The position numbers and the translations under genes are program-made. 64,000 nucleotides of DNA from contig NC_049995.1 of the NCBI RefSeq assembly GCF_000003815.2, positions 18,455,678-18,519,677 on the forward strand, read 5' to 3'. Below are positions 24,526 to 37,662 of this stretch, piece by piece. The notes below the pieces were generated by a model. The model ran no database searches. It saw nothing but the letters and a program-made list of their open reading frames with translations, and was not told where the DNA came from. This DNA is from Branchiostoma floridae (taxonomy: Eukaryota; Chordata; Leptocardii; Amphioxiformes; Branchiostomatidae). Positions within the stretch are counted from its first letter, which is position 1, and each line of letters begins with the position of its first letter.

Positions 24526-27501
24526 ATGGCAGGTCCTGTTCGAGAAAGAGTCACAGATGCCGACAGGCGCCATTTTGATTTTGTGCAAACTTTGCTCCGT
24601 ATTTCCGATGAACTCACAGAAGAGGAAACGGCAAACGTGAAGTTGTTCTGCCTGCATCTGATTCCTAAAGGCCAGGCGGCACAACTGAAGCGGGCCGTGG
24701 ACGTTTTTCAAAAGCTGATGGAACTGGACAAAATAGACCAGGAGAATCTCGACTTTCTCAAAGAGATCTTGGAAAGAATCGGTCGACAGGACCTGATTCA
24801 GAATGTTCTGCGAAGTTTCCAACCACCTGACCGAGAGATTCCGGAAAATCCGGAACTCCAGCCGCCTGGCCGAGGAATTCCGGAAAATCCCGAACTCCAG
24901 TCACCTAGCCGAGAAATTCCGGAAAATCCCGAACTCCAGCCGCCTGACCGAGAGGATCCGGAAAATTCCGAACTCCAGCCGGGGACAAGTCAAGAGGGGG
25001 CATATGCAGAAAGTGAGTGAGCGGAAATCACCTAAAACAAATAAAATGTATCTGCACAATCTATCCTACACTTAATTCGTCCAAAATTACTTTGACTTAA
25101 TACATATTGTTCATAATTTTCAAATCTGTAGAGACCTTTCTGTAGATTTATATTTCATTGAGCATAAACAAATCATTTACTGATTGTTGCAGGAAACGCC
25201 TACTTGGTTGTGCACGGTGAAGTGCGCATGATCCAGGAAAATCTCGATCGTCTGAGAAACCGCCTAGCAATGTTATCTGGGACCAGAAGGTCACAGGTCA
25301 AGTTCAGAGGTTACAAGAAGCACAAGAGCATCCTGGTGCACTTCTCCATACCGCGGGAGAACACGGCGGTGCTGAGGCACATGGCGGATCACTCCGACCC
25401 GAGACTTGTCTACATGGGCGTCAAGTCACTGCAGATCGATGCTGAAGTTCCTATCAAAGTCCAACAGGGGGCGCCGTTGTACGGTGAGTCGACTTCTTTT
25501 GGTACTTTCTTTGGCAATTCAAGACTTTTGCTGGAGTTGACTTCTTTTAGTCTTCATATGTACTCTGTGTAATTTAGAATTTTGCAGGTCAATCAAAGAA
25601 TATCGATGTTATGTGAGTTAATTTTTCTGTTTTAGAAGCACTATCAAAGACTAGAAATTTTGATAGAAACAGAATCTCCACGTGTTGAAAAACTTAGCAG
25701 TCCATTAAATTCCAGTAATTTCCGACCTTCTACAATAGGACTGAAACTGACATTAATTGCATGTTCATCAATAGCTATAAAGATTGTATACTTGGACAAG
25801 CAGGTGATGTACGTGATGCCATGACCTACCCTATGTTTCATGATGTCATATATTTTTCACTGATGTGTTTCAGATGTCAAGAGACAACTGGCTGTTGATG
25901 ACATCGAGGTGGGATGCAGTACCCGGAACAAACGCCAGAGGGCGCCCCAGAGCTGGACCCGCCTGTCCGCCCTGAACCTGTTCTCGGACGCCCTGCCGCT
26001 CCATCTGCAGGCAGCCGCGAGTCTGGAGTATCAGGGCTTCTCCTACAGCCTGGTCCGGGCTCTGGTGCAGAAGGACCGGCTCAGAGAACACCAGATGAGG
26101 CAGGCCATCCAGAACCTCAGGAACGCAGAGGTGGATTCCAACACGCTCCGTCAGAAGGCAGAGGTGGATTCCAACACGCTCCGTCAGAAGGCAGAGGTGG
26201 ATTCCAACACGATCATGACTTTGCGCTCCAAGCTCAACATCACAGAGAACAGGCTGAAGGAGGCTCTTGAGACGATCGCAGTTCTTGAAGAAAAGCTGCA
26301 GCAGGCTCAAGAATACGCAGTGAAAGCCGCCAGCAGCCAGCAGGTGACATCTTACGTGACGGAGTACAGGGGAGAGAAGCCGCCTGGAGGCTGGCCACAG
26401 GAGCACAGGGGAGAGAAGCCGCCTGGAGGCTGGTCGGAACAGGTCGAGAGGGCAGATTCAGCTACACAGACACACCTAACGGATCCTGTTGATACTACAG
26501 GGATACCTGGAGATGTGGGCGACAAGGTTGGAGCAGACCCGACTGTTAAGGAAGAAGACGGGAAAACTCCAAGACAAGACTCTGGCAGTGGGAGCAATGG
26601 AAAAGAGGATGTTCTCGGTACAGAGGCACCCGAGCAAGAGCGACAAACAGCGGGGACAGGGGGAGCGGCAACCGGCTCTACTGGGGACTGGAAACAGCGT
26701 GCGATCACTTTTGGTGGGAAAGGTTCAGAACCTGGAAAGTTTTCTTACCCATGTGGTGTTTTGGTGTCGCCTAGCAACGACATATTCGTAGCTGATATAG
26801 ACAACAGGCGAGTCCAAGTCCACAGCACGGAGGGGGTTTACCTGCGCCACTTCCCAACAGTTGTACCGGGTACAGGGGATAAGGTCATGTACCCATATGA
26901 TGTTTGTATGGACGGTAACGGCACGCTGTGGGTAGTGGGGCGGGGAGAGACAGCTGAGCATGTTGTACAGTACAGCACGGACGGGACCGCCATGGCGGGG
27001 TTTGACCTGAAGAATAGCTCTTATTACCGTGGTATAGCAGTGGACATGCGCACTAACCACATCCTGGTGACTGATCGAGACCAAGGTGAAGTTCAGGTGT
27101 TCCGTCCGGACGGCTCCCTGGTGCGGACAGTCCGGCATCCACTGGGTGAGATGACATGCCCACATTACGTCACTTTGGACGGGGAGGGGAACATTCTTGT
27201 GTCGGACTGGAGAAGTAACTATGTCTACGTGTATGACGAGTCCGGGAAGATCCTGTTCCAGTTTGGAGGTTTGGGAAGTGGTAAAGTGAGTGGTCCCGCA
27301 GGCATCTGTACAGACAGCTCGGGTCACATCCTCGTGGCGGACTCTGTGAACGAGAGGATTCAGATCTTCACACGTCACGGCAGGTTTGTCCGTACCGTCC
27401 GTACTGGATTTAAGCCGGAAGGCCTGGCTGTGGGACCGGAAGGGCAGCTGGTTGTGACCAGTTGGTTTAACAACTCTGTGACTGTATTTCCTGACTACTG
27501 A
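24526..27501 (+). CDS. DED-coiled coil-NHL family, gene 4 (complete, 801 aa)
   Basis: Exons 24526-25012, 25193-25483 and 25874-27501, phase 1 throughout. The DED is followed by an expanded linker: four 13-residue units of PPDREIPENPELQ type (24823-24978). Exon 1 ends in A instead of G at the split codon, so the junction codon becomes Arg rather than Gly. Exon 2 is 291 nt, four codons shorter than the common form (start NAYLVVHGEV, shared with gene 5). Exon 3 has two hendecads plus the terminal unit, two EYRGEK/EHRGEK units, then six NHL blades with loops ADIDN, SDWRSN, ADSVNE and TSWFNN. The blade 4-5 loop is two codons shorter than in the other copies. Upstream ATGs at 24322 and 24478 are in frame; I chose 24526 behind the acceptor. 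Role inferred as for the family. Confidence 0.9.
24823..24978 (+). repeat. Four 39-bp coding repeats in the gene 4 DED linker
   Basis: Four in-frame units of 13 codons (PP-DRE-IPENPELQ type; the third begins SPSRE, the fourth has EDPENSELQ). Gene 5 has two units, while genes 2, 3 and 6 have one or a partial one. Unit number therefore varies between neighbours, consistent with slippage or unequal exchange in a flexible linker. Confidence 0.85.
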
Positions 27502-28835
27502 TCAGAAAAGTTCATTTTGTTCCAACATAAACAGAATTGACTTACTAATTAGTCAACGAGTTCTCCATGTCTACTTTACTATGATTCAGGAACGGATAGA
27601 CGGGCGGAGGTGATACCAACTTCTAACGGCCTTTGACCAAACACTTGTGAAGATCACGTGTTGTTCTACCATATCTGTTACCATCGTCAGTCATCCTGAA
27701 GAAGAAAAGAGGATTCGGTAATTTCCGAAAGCTCGTTTTGATATCCATTTTCATAATGCTTTATTATTAAGTATACATTTTCTTTCATTTTATTATGTGA
27801 AATCCATGCTCATATTATATTTTGCGACAGTTGCTGAATCTTCTAATGGTGTCTGGAAACCATGGCAACATGTCGGATAGGTAAAAGTCACCAGCAGACG
27901 AAGATGCTGACAGAACAATAATTCATTTATTGATTATTGCTTGTAAATAGATTTGCAAACTCAACTGATCTTTAGTGGCCTTGGATCCCAGTAACTTTGA
28001 GATTGAAGATAAGGAGAATGCCAGTTTCCTTATACCAAGACTGCTGTGACGTCATGACTAAGCCGATGATAACGAGTATCCAAACAGCGGTTTACCCATA
28101 TAATGGGACACGATACGTGATATGATTCACCTGTAACATCCCCATGTATTATCAGATGAACCATTAGATTACATAGTCTACATCATATATAAATATTGCA
28201 CATGATATCTAGAGATACCACGTCTCTGTTACAAACGCTACGAATTGAATTGAATTGAACTGAATTGAATTGTAATCTGTGAGATACCATGCATGGTTAG
28301 CTTCTCACCAATAAAAGTCTTGCTTTAGTTTAGTGAAATGATAATGGTTCTTTGAAGTCTAACTTAGGATTATTTCCAAGCATGCTTTTGTTCCCTGTAT
28401 AACATTATACAAAACGTATATGTTCATACACATAAAAAAACTCACAATGACTTCTAGTGGCAAGTGCTAAAACTTCATACCTACTGTAGAACTCAACAAT
28501 ACGATTCTACAGTACAACGTTAACAACGCGGGATGGACTTGCAATGACTACTGACTTTCATTCGATACTTGATACTCTTCTCATCAGTCATTTTACTAGT
28601 AATATCAAAAGAAATTTCACCAAAATAGCCTATATTTATTTCATCTACATGCATACTGGTTTTGAATTACGTATAACTTTAAAGTACAGAGCACAAGGAA
28701 AGTGGAATAAAGATTATCGGAGTCATCTTACAAAGATGTCTCCATTGTATCGTTAACTGGATATAATCGAGTATCAGGACACCTCAGCACAGCAGTTGTG
28801 TTGGATTCTTCAGCAATCTTTACTCAGGCCTTAAT
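27502..28835. other. Gene 4 3' flank with poly(A) signal
   Basis: Conserved 3' flank; AATAAA at 28310-28315, 809 bp after the stop, is the probable poly(A) signal, preceded by a (gaatt)n microsatellite at about 28237-28271. From 28.4 kb the sequence parallels 3.8-4.3 kb. No gene is seen. Confidence 0.5.
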
Positions 28836-29115
28836 GTAACATGAGCCTGACATGCACTATTGTGCCTTACGCCTCAAGGTAACATGAGCCTGACATGCAC
28901 TATTGTGCCTTACGCCTCAAGGTAACATGAGCCTGACATGCACTATTGTGCCTTACGCCTCAAGGTAACATGAGCCTGACATGCATTATTGTGCATTACG
29001 CCTCAATGTAACATGAGCCTGAGATGCACTATTTTGCCTTACGCCTCAAGGTAACATGAGCCTGACATGCACTGTTGTGCCTTACGCCTCAAGGTAACAT
29101 GAGCCTGACATGCAT
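28836..29115 (+). repeat. 43-bp minisatellite, six full units plus a partial unit
   Basis: Units begin gtaacatgagcctgacatgc at 28836 and recur every 43 bp to 29093, followed by a 22-bp partial unit. Units 4-6 carry substitutions. Single copies of the same sequence occur near 4325 and 15170, so the repeat expanded locally after duplication of the spacer. Confidence 0.9.
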
Positions 29116-30996
29116 AAAGTAACATGAACAGTGGTATTGATGCCTGTCCGCCATGACAGTCAGACTAAAACAGACAACGCCTTCTTTGTCTTCTTTACAT
29201 TCTTTTGGCTGAAATTGTTTTACCGACGTCTCTCTGAGGTTATTAGATTCATTCCTATATACATGTATAACCATAGCAATTTAAATTTACAGCAAGATAC
29301 CTTGGGCAACGTCCTAAAGCTCACAAGGCCAGTCCAACGATACATGGCTGACATGCAGGAGCTAATCACAGTTTCCATAGAATTGTGCTTTTTTGGCGTT
29401 GCAGGAATGACTACTGACTCCTGTGCATGTTTCCAGCACTACCATAGCGTACGGAAGCCAAGTTGGTTTTACTCCCGTCGGCCTTTGCGCGTGTAATCTA
29501 CCTGTGACAGGAACTCGGAAGTACAGCAGCAACTGAAGCGCGTCGCGCGGACTACCGTGTAGTTGTCACTACGAGTCTTTCCAAAGATATCAACATTGTT
29601 AGTGTGCGGTTATTGTGAGTCCTCTGTCAACAGACCGAGTACACAGTTAAGTGCACAAACAGATTTCAGCAGAAACTTGCGGCTTGTACGTTGCACCTAA
29701 AGGCGTTCTTCTTACCATTCTTCACACAGGTGAGATTTCACACCTGCTTTACCTCACGCTTCGTGACTTCGCATGTCAGCAAGGAGGTCGTTTTAGCTCA
29801 AAGGTTCTAAACACTCTATGGTATCTTGACACTTAAATCGTTCTGCATGTGCTTTAAAAGGGCGATTGACCTCTTGTATCAAAGGAAATCATAGGAATTT
29901 TCAAGAAGTTCTCATGTTATTGGATGGTATACAGGCATCTGCTATTCTTAAACATGGATATATTCTTAGCCACACTCTCCATTAAGGGGTAGACCGGTCG
30001 GTAGGTATGCACAGTTACACTTTTAATATTCTTCTTAATGGGAATAAGAAGTTATAAACATTAAACATTAAACAATATGTTATTGGTGGCACTGAGGGTC
30101 TACGGGTGCCATAAACAATGTCCCCACCCCTCGCCACGCCTGTGTGACTTGTCACCGGTGCTGAACAGCACAAACATTACGAAGTCGGGAGCTAATAATG
30201 GCGACATATTTGTCTTTGGGGCTACACTGCTGGGCATGTCAAACTGCAGTTTTACGCCTGCAATTTGAATAATTTAATTCATCATGAAAAATTAAGCTGA
30301 TGAACGTTTAAGTATACCTGTTAGTATGTTATATGTGGCAAGGACATATCAGTCTCCTGATCCACGCTCCGTCCCTTGGCACGTCCGTGACTTGGTCATG
30401 GTTGATGGACAAAACAAACTATCAACAGTCGGGTTGTGGCGTCATGGGGCCATAGTGCTCGGAGACTCACAAAGAGCTACATTACATCTTACTGTTGACT
30501 GATCGGGCTAAGTCCACGAAATGTAACATTGGGAACATTACTCAACATAATTTACAGTACAGTGTAATGTCCCTTTGTCATGTATTCAGAGGGGACACAA
30601 TAAGCTAAATCATGGTTTAAACTGTGCAAGGTCGAACGTAAAGGTCCCTGGCTAAAGTTTTTTTATGCCATTTCCATACGTGTTTGTTAATGTTACCCCC
30701 TAGAGTTCCGCGAACACATACCTTTGCCAAATGAACAAGGGTTTTCATGATGCGTGCCCATTTTTGTGACATTATGAATAGTTATGATGGTTTTCTCCTA
30801 TCATGAAGATCCATTCATAGCATCTCGATCTATGCTGTTGACCTGCATGCACACTGACTGCACATCTTATAGTGCCGCCATTTAATCTTCAAGCAGATGT
30901 TGGAAAGAAATATTTGGGCCGCTGGCATATGTCTGGATACAACTTCAAAGCAGCTGGTACTGCTGATATTACAGTGATTTTACAAATCACATTTTA
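29116..30996. other. Duplicated spacer upstream of gene 5, no gene
   Basis: Follows 4.33-6.8 kb in order: ttcacacag|gtgagatt donor-like site near 29722, then the tgtggcaaggacatatcag degenerate module at about 30340-30450. Open frames are interrupted relative to the 4.5-5.0 kb copy. Nothing recognisable as a gene. Confidence 0.5.
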
Positions 30997-31430
30997 AGGC
31001 GACGCCCTATTTGTATTAAAGGAAACGCTAGCTTATTGTATCCCGAACTGTTTTCGTCACTAGCGGGTCAAACCCAGCTATGCAATCAGACTCCAGCGGT
31101 CGGGACCAAAGTCCAGCGGATACAGATTTCGCTACAAACCTGCCACGTTCCCTCGTATTTCAGTCAACAGGCCAGAGACGGTGATACCTGTAGTACCGGC
31201 AGTATCCGCTAGGTGCGTAACTGCACCTGCCATTCCGACACCCCCCAGTGGCCATGATCAAAGTCTAACAGGTACAGAGTTGGTTTCCCACCTGCCATGT
31301 TTATTGGTATATCGGACCCCAGACAGGAGACGTCTAAGGAAGTTTGTCTTGAAGAATCAGACCAACCCTGGTTACATCTTAAGGAGTTTGCCTTACCGTC
31401 ACGTCACACAGGTGAGTTTGTAAACCTGCT
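30997..31430 (+). promoter_or_regulatory. Distal leader block of gene 5
   Basis: Same block as upstream of genes 2, 4, 7, 8 and 9, with the two internal direct repeats and the conserved cacacag|gtgagt donor near 31403-31415. Untranslated first exon or regulatory block; inference. Confidence 0.4.
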
Positions 31431-31668
31431 TCACTACAGGTGAGGAACGTTTGACGTGGCACTTCAGCTAGGAGGCCAATTTGTTCATGTATATATAGCC
31501 TGATGCTGAACCTGACAGAAAGTGACCACATAAATGTCCTGTAAGTTACTTTGAATGGTAAGGCGGGTAGGATAGGTTTAGATTAAATTTTATGATATTC
31601 ACAGTCGCACTTCAGATATGTTTGTTACTGTGAATAGGATAATGATCATGTACAATAGTAAGGGTCTC

Positions 31669-32689
31669 ATTGTGGCAAGGACCTATCAGTGTCCTGATCT
31701 CTGCCCCGCCCCTCGGCACGTCCGCGTGACGTGTTAATGATTGACGGACAGAACAAACTCTCAGGAGTGGTCTGAGATGACGTCACGGTGGGAGCCAAGC
31801 ACTGGGAGGTGTAAACAATTACACCACGAGTACAAATTAGGCTTAGCGAGGATTCAACGGTGCTTATTCCACAGATGTTAACGTTGGTACTTAAAAAGGA
31901 GTCTTGTTAAAGGTTAATGTTTAAAGAAACTTAACCCCAGCGTCGGTGATAGTATAATAGCCACATATATTGGTTTACTGGTTTACTGAGATACATTTAG
32001 CTCATATATATGCCTTCTATGTTTTCAGAATTAGATGACTGGGCGTGTGAAACAGTAGTTTTACACCTGCAGTTTCAATAATCTATGTTCTATGAACGTG
32101 TAAGTTATTTGTGGCAAGGACTTATCAGTGTCCCGATCTCTGTCCCGCCCCCCGGCACGTCCGCGTGACGCGTTAATGATTGACAGAGCAAACTCTCCGG
32201 AGTGGTCTGAGCTGACGTCAAGGGGAGGGCAAGGACTAGGTTCACAAACAGCTACGGTACAAGTTCTAACTGGGCTTAGTGTGGATTGAATGCTGCTCAG
32301 TCCTCACAAGTTAACGTGGTTACTTAGACGTGATTATAGTCTAATGTCCCCTTGTCAGACAGGCAGGCACAAGGTCTGAATTGCGCATGCGCAGGGCAAA
32401 AGGCGAAGGCCCATGACTTGTAGCCAAACGCTCTTGCGTGTCAAGACACATGTCGAAACGTATTTTCTTAATGTCTCATTCACCTTGAACTTTGACATTT
32501 TACCCACAAGGCACCGCAATGTGAATACACATTTTAAAATACAAAAACTTACTCTTCTATCCTGCGTAAATCAGTATAAAAGTGCAAGGCTTTAATCCTG
32601 CGCCAAGTACACCTTACCTTGTGTCGTACTTAGACGTACAATATGTGCCGATTCCTTGTGTTCAGTGACGTTTTATCGTCTGTTTTCAG
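31669..32689 (+). promoter_or_regulatory. Promoter region of gene 5: two CRE modules, NRF1 site, TATA box
   Basis: CRE TGACGTCA at 31778-31785 and 32213-32220; NRF1-type TGCGCATGCGCA at 32382-32393; TATAAAAG at 32575-32582; in-frame ATG at 32643, 68 bp after the TATA box; acceptor gtctgttttcag|gATG at 32689/32690. The donor-like site after the NRF1 motif reads aaag|gcgaag here, a GC instead of GT. Nearly the same as the gene 2 promoter. Confidence 0.55.
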
Positions 32690-32690
32690 G

Positions 32691-35656
32691 ATGGCAGGTC
32701 CGGTCCGAGAAAGAGTCACAGATGCCGACAGGCGCCATTTTGATTTTGTCCAAACCTTGCTCCGTATTTCCGATGAGCTGACAGAAGAGGAAACGGCAAA
32801 CGTGAAGATCTTCTGCCTGCATCTCATTCCTAAGGGCCACCTGGCACAGCTCAGGAGAGCAATGGACGTTTTCGTCAAGCTGATGGAACTGGACAAAATC
32901 GACCAGGAGAATCTTGATTTTCTCAAAGAGATCTTGGAAAGAATCGGACGACAGGACCTGATTCAAAATGTTCTGCGCCAGTTCCAGCCGCCTGGCCGAG
33001 AGATTCCGGAAAATCCCGAACTCCAGCCGCCTGGCCGAGAGATTCCGGAAAATCCCGAACTCCAGCAGGGGACAAGTCAAGAGGGGGCAAATGCAGAAGG
33101 TGTGTGACATGTTGAAATCACCTAAAACAAATCAAAAATATCTGCAGAATCTATCTTGCACTTTATTCGTCCCAAAATAACTTTGTCTTAAAAGATATTG
33201 TTCACAATTTTGAAATCTGTAGACACCTTTCTGTAGATATATATTTTATTGGGTATAAACAAATCATTAACTGATTGTTGCAGGAAACGCCTACTTGGTT
33301 GTGCACGGTGAAGTGCGCATGATCCAGGAAAATCTCGATCGTCTGAGAAACCGCCTAGCAACGTTATCTGGGACCAGAAGGTCACAGGTCAAGTTCAGAG
33401 GTTACAAGAAGCACAAGAGCATTCTGGTGCACTTCTCCATACCGCGGGAGAACACGGAGGTGCTGAGGCACATGGCGGATCACTCCGACCCGAGACTTGT
33501 CTACATGGGCGTCAAGTCACTGCAGATCGACGCTGAGGTTCCCATAAAAGTCCAACAGGGGGCGCCATTGTACGGTGAGTTGATTTTTTCAGTCTTTATA
33601 TGTACTCTATTTGTCAATTTTAGACGTTTGCAGGTCCATCACAGGAATGTGGATTTTAAAGTGAGTTTAAATTTCTCTCTTGAAGATGCACCATCAAAGA
33701 CTACAGAGTGTTTTCTTTTAAAAAATCAGCAGTCAATTTTATTCCATTGCTTTCTGACCATCTCCCATATGAATGAAACTGTCAGTATCTATGTTAGATA
33801 TCTGAATAAAGATATTTACTAACTCCAACTAGCAGGTGTTGTACGAGATAATATATCAAACCCTCTGTTTCATCATGACATTTATCTTTCACTTTTTTGT
33901 CCCAGATATCAAGAGGCAACTTCCTGTTGATGACATCGAAGTGGGATGCAGTACCCGGACTAAACACCAGAGGGTGCCCCGGAGCTGGACCCGCCTGTCT
34001 GCCCTGAACCTGTTCTCGGACGCCCTGCCGCTCCATCTGCAGGCAGCCGCGAGTCTGGAGTACCAGGGCTTCTCCTACAGCCTGGTCCGGGCTCTGGTGC
34101 AGAAGGACCGGCTCAGAGAACACCAGATGAGGCAGGCCATCCAGAACCTCAGGAACGCAGAGGTGGATTCCAACACGCTCCGTCAGAAGGCAGAGGTGGA
34201 TTCCAACACGCTCCGTCAGAAGGCAGAGGTGGATCCCAACACGCTTCGTCAGAAGTCAGAGGTGGATTCAAACACGATCATGACTTTGCGCTCCAAACTC
34301 AACATCACAGAGAACAGGCTGAAGGAGGCTTTTGAGACGATCGCAGTTCTTGAAGAAAAGCTGCAGCAGGCTCAAGAATACGCAGAGAAAGTCGCCAAGC
34401 AGATGGCATCCCACGTGACGGAGTACAGGGGAGAGAAGCCGCCTGGAGGCTGGCCACAGGAGTACAGGGGAGAGAAGCCGCCTGGAGGCTGGCCACAGGA
34501 GTACAGGGGAGAGAAGCCGCATGGAGGCTGGCCACAGGAGTACAGGGGAGAGAAGCCGCCTGGTGGCTGGTCGACACAAGTTGAAACGTCAGATGCAGCT
34601 ACACAGACACATCTAGCGGATGCTGTTGGTACTACAGGGGGATCTGGAGATGTGGACGACAAGCTTGGAGAAGATCCGACTGTAAAGGAAGAAGACAAGG
34701 GAACTGCAAGGCAAGACTCTGGCAGTGGGGGCGATGGAAGAGAGGAATTTCTCGGTACAGAAGCACCCGAGCAAGAGCGCCACACAGCGGGGACAAAAGG
34801 AGCGGCATCTGCCTCTACTGGGGACTGGAAACAGGGTGTGATCACTTTTGGTGGGAAAGGATCACAACCTGGAAAATTTTATTACCCGCGCGGGGTTGTG
34901 GTGTCGCCTAGCAACGAGATATCTGTTGCTGATATAGACAACAGGCGAGTCCAAGTCCACAGCACAGAGGGTGTTTACCTGCGCTACTTCCCAACAGTTG
35001 TACCGGGTACAGGGGATAAGGTCATGAAACCACATGATGTCTGTATGGACGGTAACAGCACGCTGTGGGTGGTGGGGCGAGGAGAGACAGCCCACCATGT
35101 TGTACAGTACAGCACGGACGGGACCGCCATGGCGGGGTTTGACCTGGAGAAGATCAGTTATTTCCGCGGAATTGCAGTGGACATGCGCACTAACCACATC
35201 TTGGTGACTGATGCAGACCGCGGTGCAGTTCTTGTGTTCCGTCCGGACGGCTCCCTGGTTCGGACAGTCCGGCATCCACGGGGGGAGATGACAGCCCCGG
35301 GGTACATCACTATGGACGGGGAAGGGAACTTTCTTGTGTCGGACTCGGACAGTCACTGTGTCTACGTGTATGACGAGTCTGGGAAGTTCCTGTTCCAGTT
35401 CGGAGGTTGGGGAAGTGGTGAAGGTCAGCTGAGTGGTACCCGCGGCATCTGTACAGACAGCTCGGGGCACATCATCGTGGCGGACTCATCAACGTGGGTT
35501 CAGATCTTCACACGTCACGGCGAGTTTGTCCGAACCGTCCGTACCGGGTCTTCCCGTACTTGGTTTCGGCCGGAAGGCCTGGCTGTGGGACCGGAAGGGC
35601 AGCTGGTGGTGACCAGTCTGTCGAATCACACAGTGATTGTTTTTCCTAACTGCTGA
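32691..35656 (+). CDS. DED-coiled coil-NHL family, gene 5 (complete, 816 aa)
   Basis: Exons 32691-33099, 33284-33574 and 33906-35656, phase 1. Intron 1 begins gtgtgt, a weaker donor than the gtgagt of other copies. The DED has IGRQDLIQNVL and two PPGREIPENPELQ linker units. Exon 2 is the short 291-nt subtype shared with gene 4. Exon 3 has three hendecads plus SEVDSNT, and four EYRGEK 13-residue units. The NHL propeller spans about 540-816. Differences in the propeller: blade 5 loop ADSST is one codon short, and a five-residue insertion (TGSSRTW) precedes blade 6. Coiled coil plus propeller suggests an oligomeric cytosolic protein whose propellers bind ligand and whose DEDs recruit partners; this is inference from domain families. 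Confidence 0.9.
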
Positions 35657-36068
35657 ACAAAAAACATATTTGATAAGGACTTGATTTGTTCCTACACCAA
35701 TAGACCTTTTGGATTTTTCTGAGCTATTTACAAAGCAGCAATGAATCACTTAATTATTGTTTTGTCAGCTTCCGTCCGTCTGCTGCTGAATCTGACCTCC
35801 CAACATACTTACCCAATATGCCCCCATGGTTTCCAGACACTGATAGAGTCAACCACTGTCGCATAAATTGTACTATGAGCATGATAGTATGTATTGAATT
35901 AAGCTTTAGAAATATGGATAACAAAGTGAGCTTCAGGGAATCACTGATCTTCTTCAGGATGACTGATGAATCCAATAACTTAACGATGATAAGGAGAATG
36001 GCAAATTCCTCACAGACTGAGGTTTTCCTTCATGTTAGCCGGTGATCACGAGTATCCAAACTGCAGTT
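35657..36068. other. Gene 5 3' flank up to LINE fragment
   Basis: Shortened array 3' flank. The equivalent of the poly(A) signal lies beyond the LINE insertion, near 37031, where it reads aattaaa. The LINE target-site copy actgcagtt is at 36060-36068. Confidence 0.4.
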
Positions 36069-36833
36069 TAGAGAGAGAGAGAGAGATTGGTTTATTTGTT
36101 TCACAGCCAACAAAGCCGAATAATGAGGCTCGTTTACATTTACCTTATTGCTACTCACAAGAACATTATAACATAAACAATACAAATAAGACGTGTAGCA
36201 TGAATATCATAATGAGTAAATATTGCAGATACGAATACAGTGCCTAAAAGGCAAATTGAAATAGGGTTAAAACTATACATATGAAAAGTCTGATCATGCT
36301 AAAACTGATTGACTTGTCCTACAACGTTAGTTAAAACAGGTTGTCCTGGTGGAGTATATACATAGAGTCTATAGTTCGTTCAATTACTTGATCATTGCTG
36401 GTATAGCGCTGGTTAGGTAGCGGTTAGTCCCAGTAGGTTGTTGGTATCGCGCAGAGTTGCGGAGTTGCCTGCCGTGCTGTTGTCCACGGGTAGGGGGCAG
36501 TCATGTGGAGAAACGAGGAGACCTTTCAACTCTCAAGGCAAAGTCAGTACAGAGTTTCTGTCTACGTTTTGAAAGGCGCTCAAGGCGGATGTGCTGGAGA
36601 GCTGCTGCGTAAGAGACGAACTGACTCCATCATCAACCTGCAGGCCCTTCGCTGCATCCGCTCCAAGGCGGCCGACTGTCTCTGAGTGAGTGCTGAAGCC
36701 CAGCATTGGGCGGCGTACTCGAGTAACGGTCTTATGTAACCACAGTATATGGTGTTTAGGTCTGCGATCGGCACCCCGGAACGGCGCAACTTGCTGATGA
36801 CGACCAGCCTTTTGCTACTTTTACTGTTTAATT
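36069..36833 (-). mobile_element. 5'-truncated LINE fragment inserted in the gene 5 3' flank
   Basis: On the - strand, 36580-36810 translates to the C-terminal region of a non-LTR reverse transcriptase (VPIADLNTIYCGYIRPLLEY, then ALERMQRRACRL). Further down comes a diverged tail of the kind that ends such ORFs (LRNS...YLTSAIPAMI), with the frame interrupted near 36580. The element ends in a (ga)8/(tc)8 microsatellite at 36071-36086. A target-site duplication actgcag(t/c)t flanks it at 36060-36068 and 36834-36842. The host flank aligns with other copies once the element is removed. Dead copy. Confidence 0.75.
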
Positions 36834-37662
36834 ACTGCAGCTGGTGATGGTTCAGGATGCGCGACATTTATCACCTGTAACATCAAGTATAATTAGCTGA
36901 TCAAACAAATGCTCAATACTGCATACAGGTCTCTACACCATGTCAAACGATTGCACAATAGCATGTCTTTTGTATCAGCGGTTGAATCTCTTGTGACTGA
37001 ATTGGGTCCTGTGTGAAACATAATCAGTATTTCACCAATTAAAGTTATACCTGCGTTACATGAAATCGTTGTGGTTCTCTGTGGTCTAACTTATGATATG
37101 CACAAACCATAGTTTTGATCCCTATTTAACATATAATAATAGTGCTAGTAATAACAGTGCCGCCATTCATTTCATCTCCAAGCAGATGATGATGAATGGT
37201 TTATTAGGTTAAGAATCTCTTGCAGCCTGTTGGCTGAATTGCGGATTTCATACAGATAATTGTTTTCCAGCCAGAACTAATTCTGGAAACATTAAACATC
37301 TATATCATCAATTATATATCAAACATTGAAATATAACGTTTAAAATTCTGACATTGATAAAACTTATATAGATGTTTGTAGGAAAGATGTCTGCCACAGG
37401 TTTATATAGAGATGGCAGATGTATCTTCACACCTAGCGGATACTGATGGTAGAACAGGGATGAGCTCTTTTGCAAACCCAGTTTACCTGTATTACAAGTC
37501 ACATATGTGCGACGACGCTCATTAAGCATTAGTGACAACTTTCACCCTCATCCGAACTATTTTCGCCACTAGCGGGTAATGAACCCTTAGCTATGCAATC
37601 AGAATTTAACCTGCGGAATCGGAATCAAAGTCAAAATAATACGGACTTTGCTTTTGCTACCT
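36834..37662. other. Rest of gene 5 3' flank and start of gene 6 upstream block
   Basis: Conserved flank DNA with a weak poly(A)-like aattaaa near 37031. A diverged leader block begins at about 37515 (gcgacgctcattaagcatta). No gene. Confidence 0.4.

Noticed and set aside
28836..29115. CRISPR-like direct repeats
   Set aside because: Units are contiguous 43-bp tandem copies with no spacers, in an animal genome: a minisatellite.
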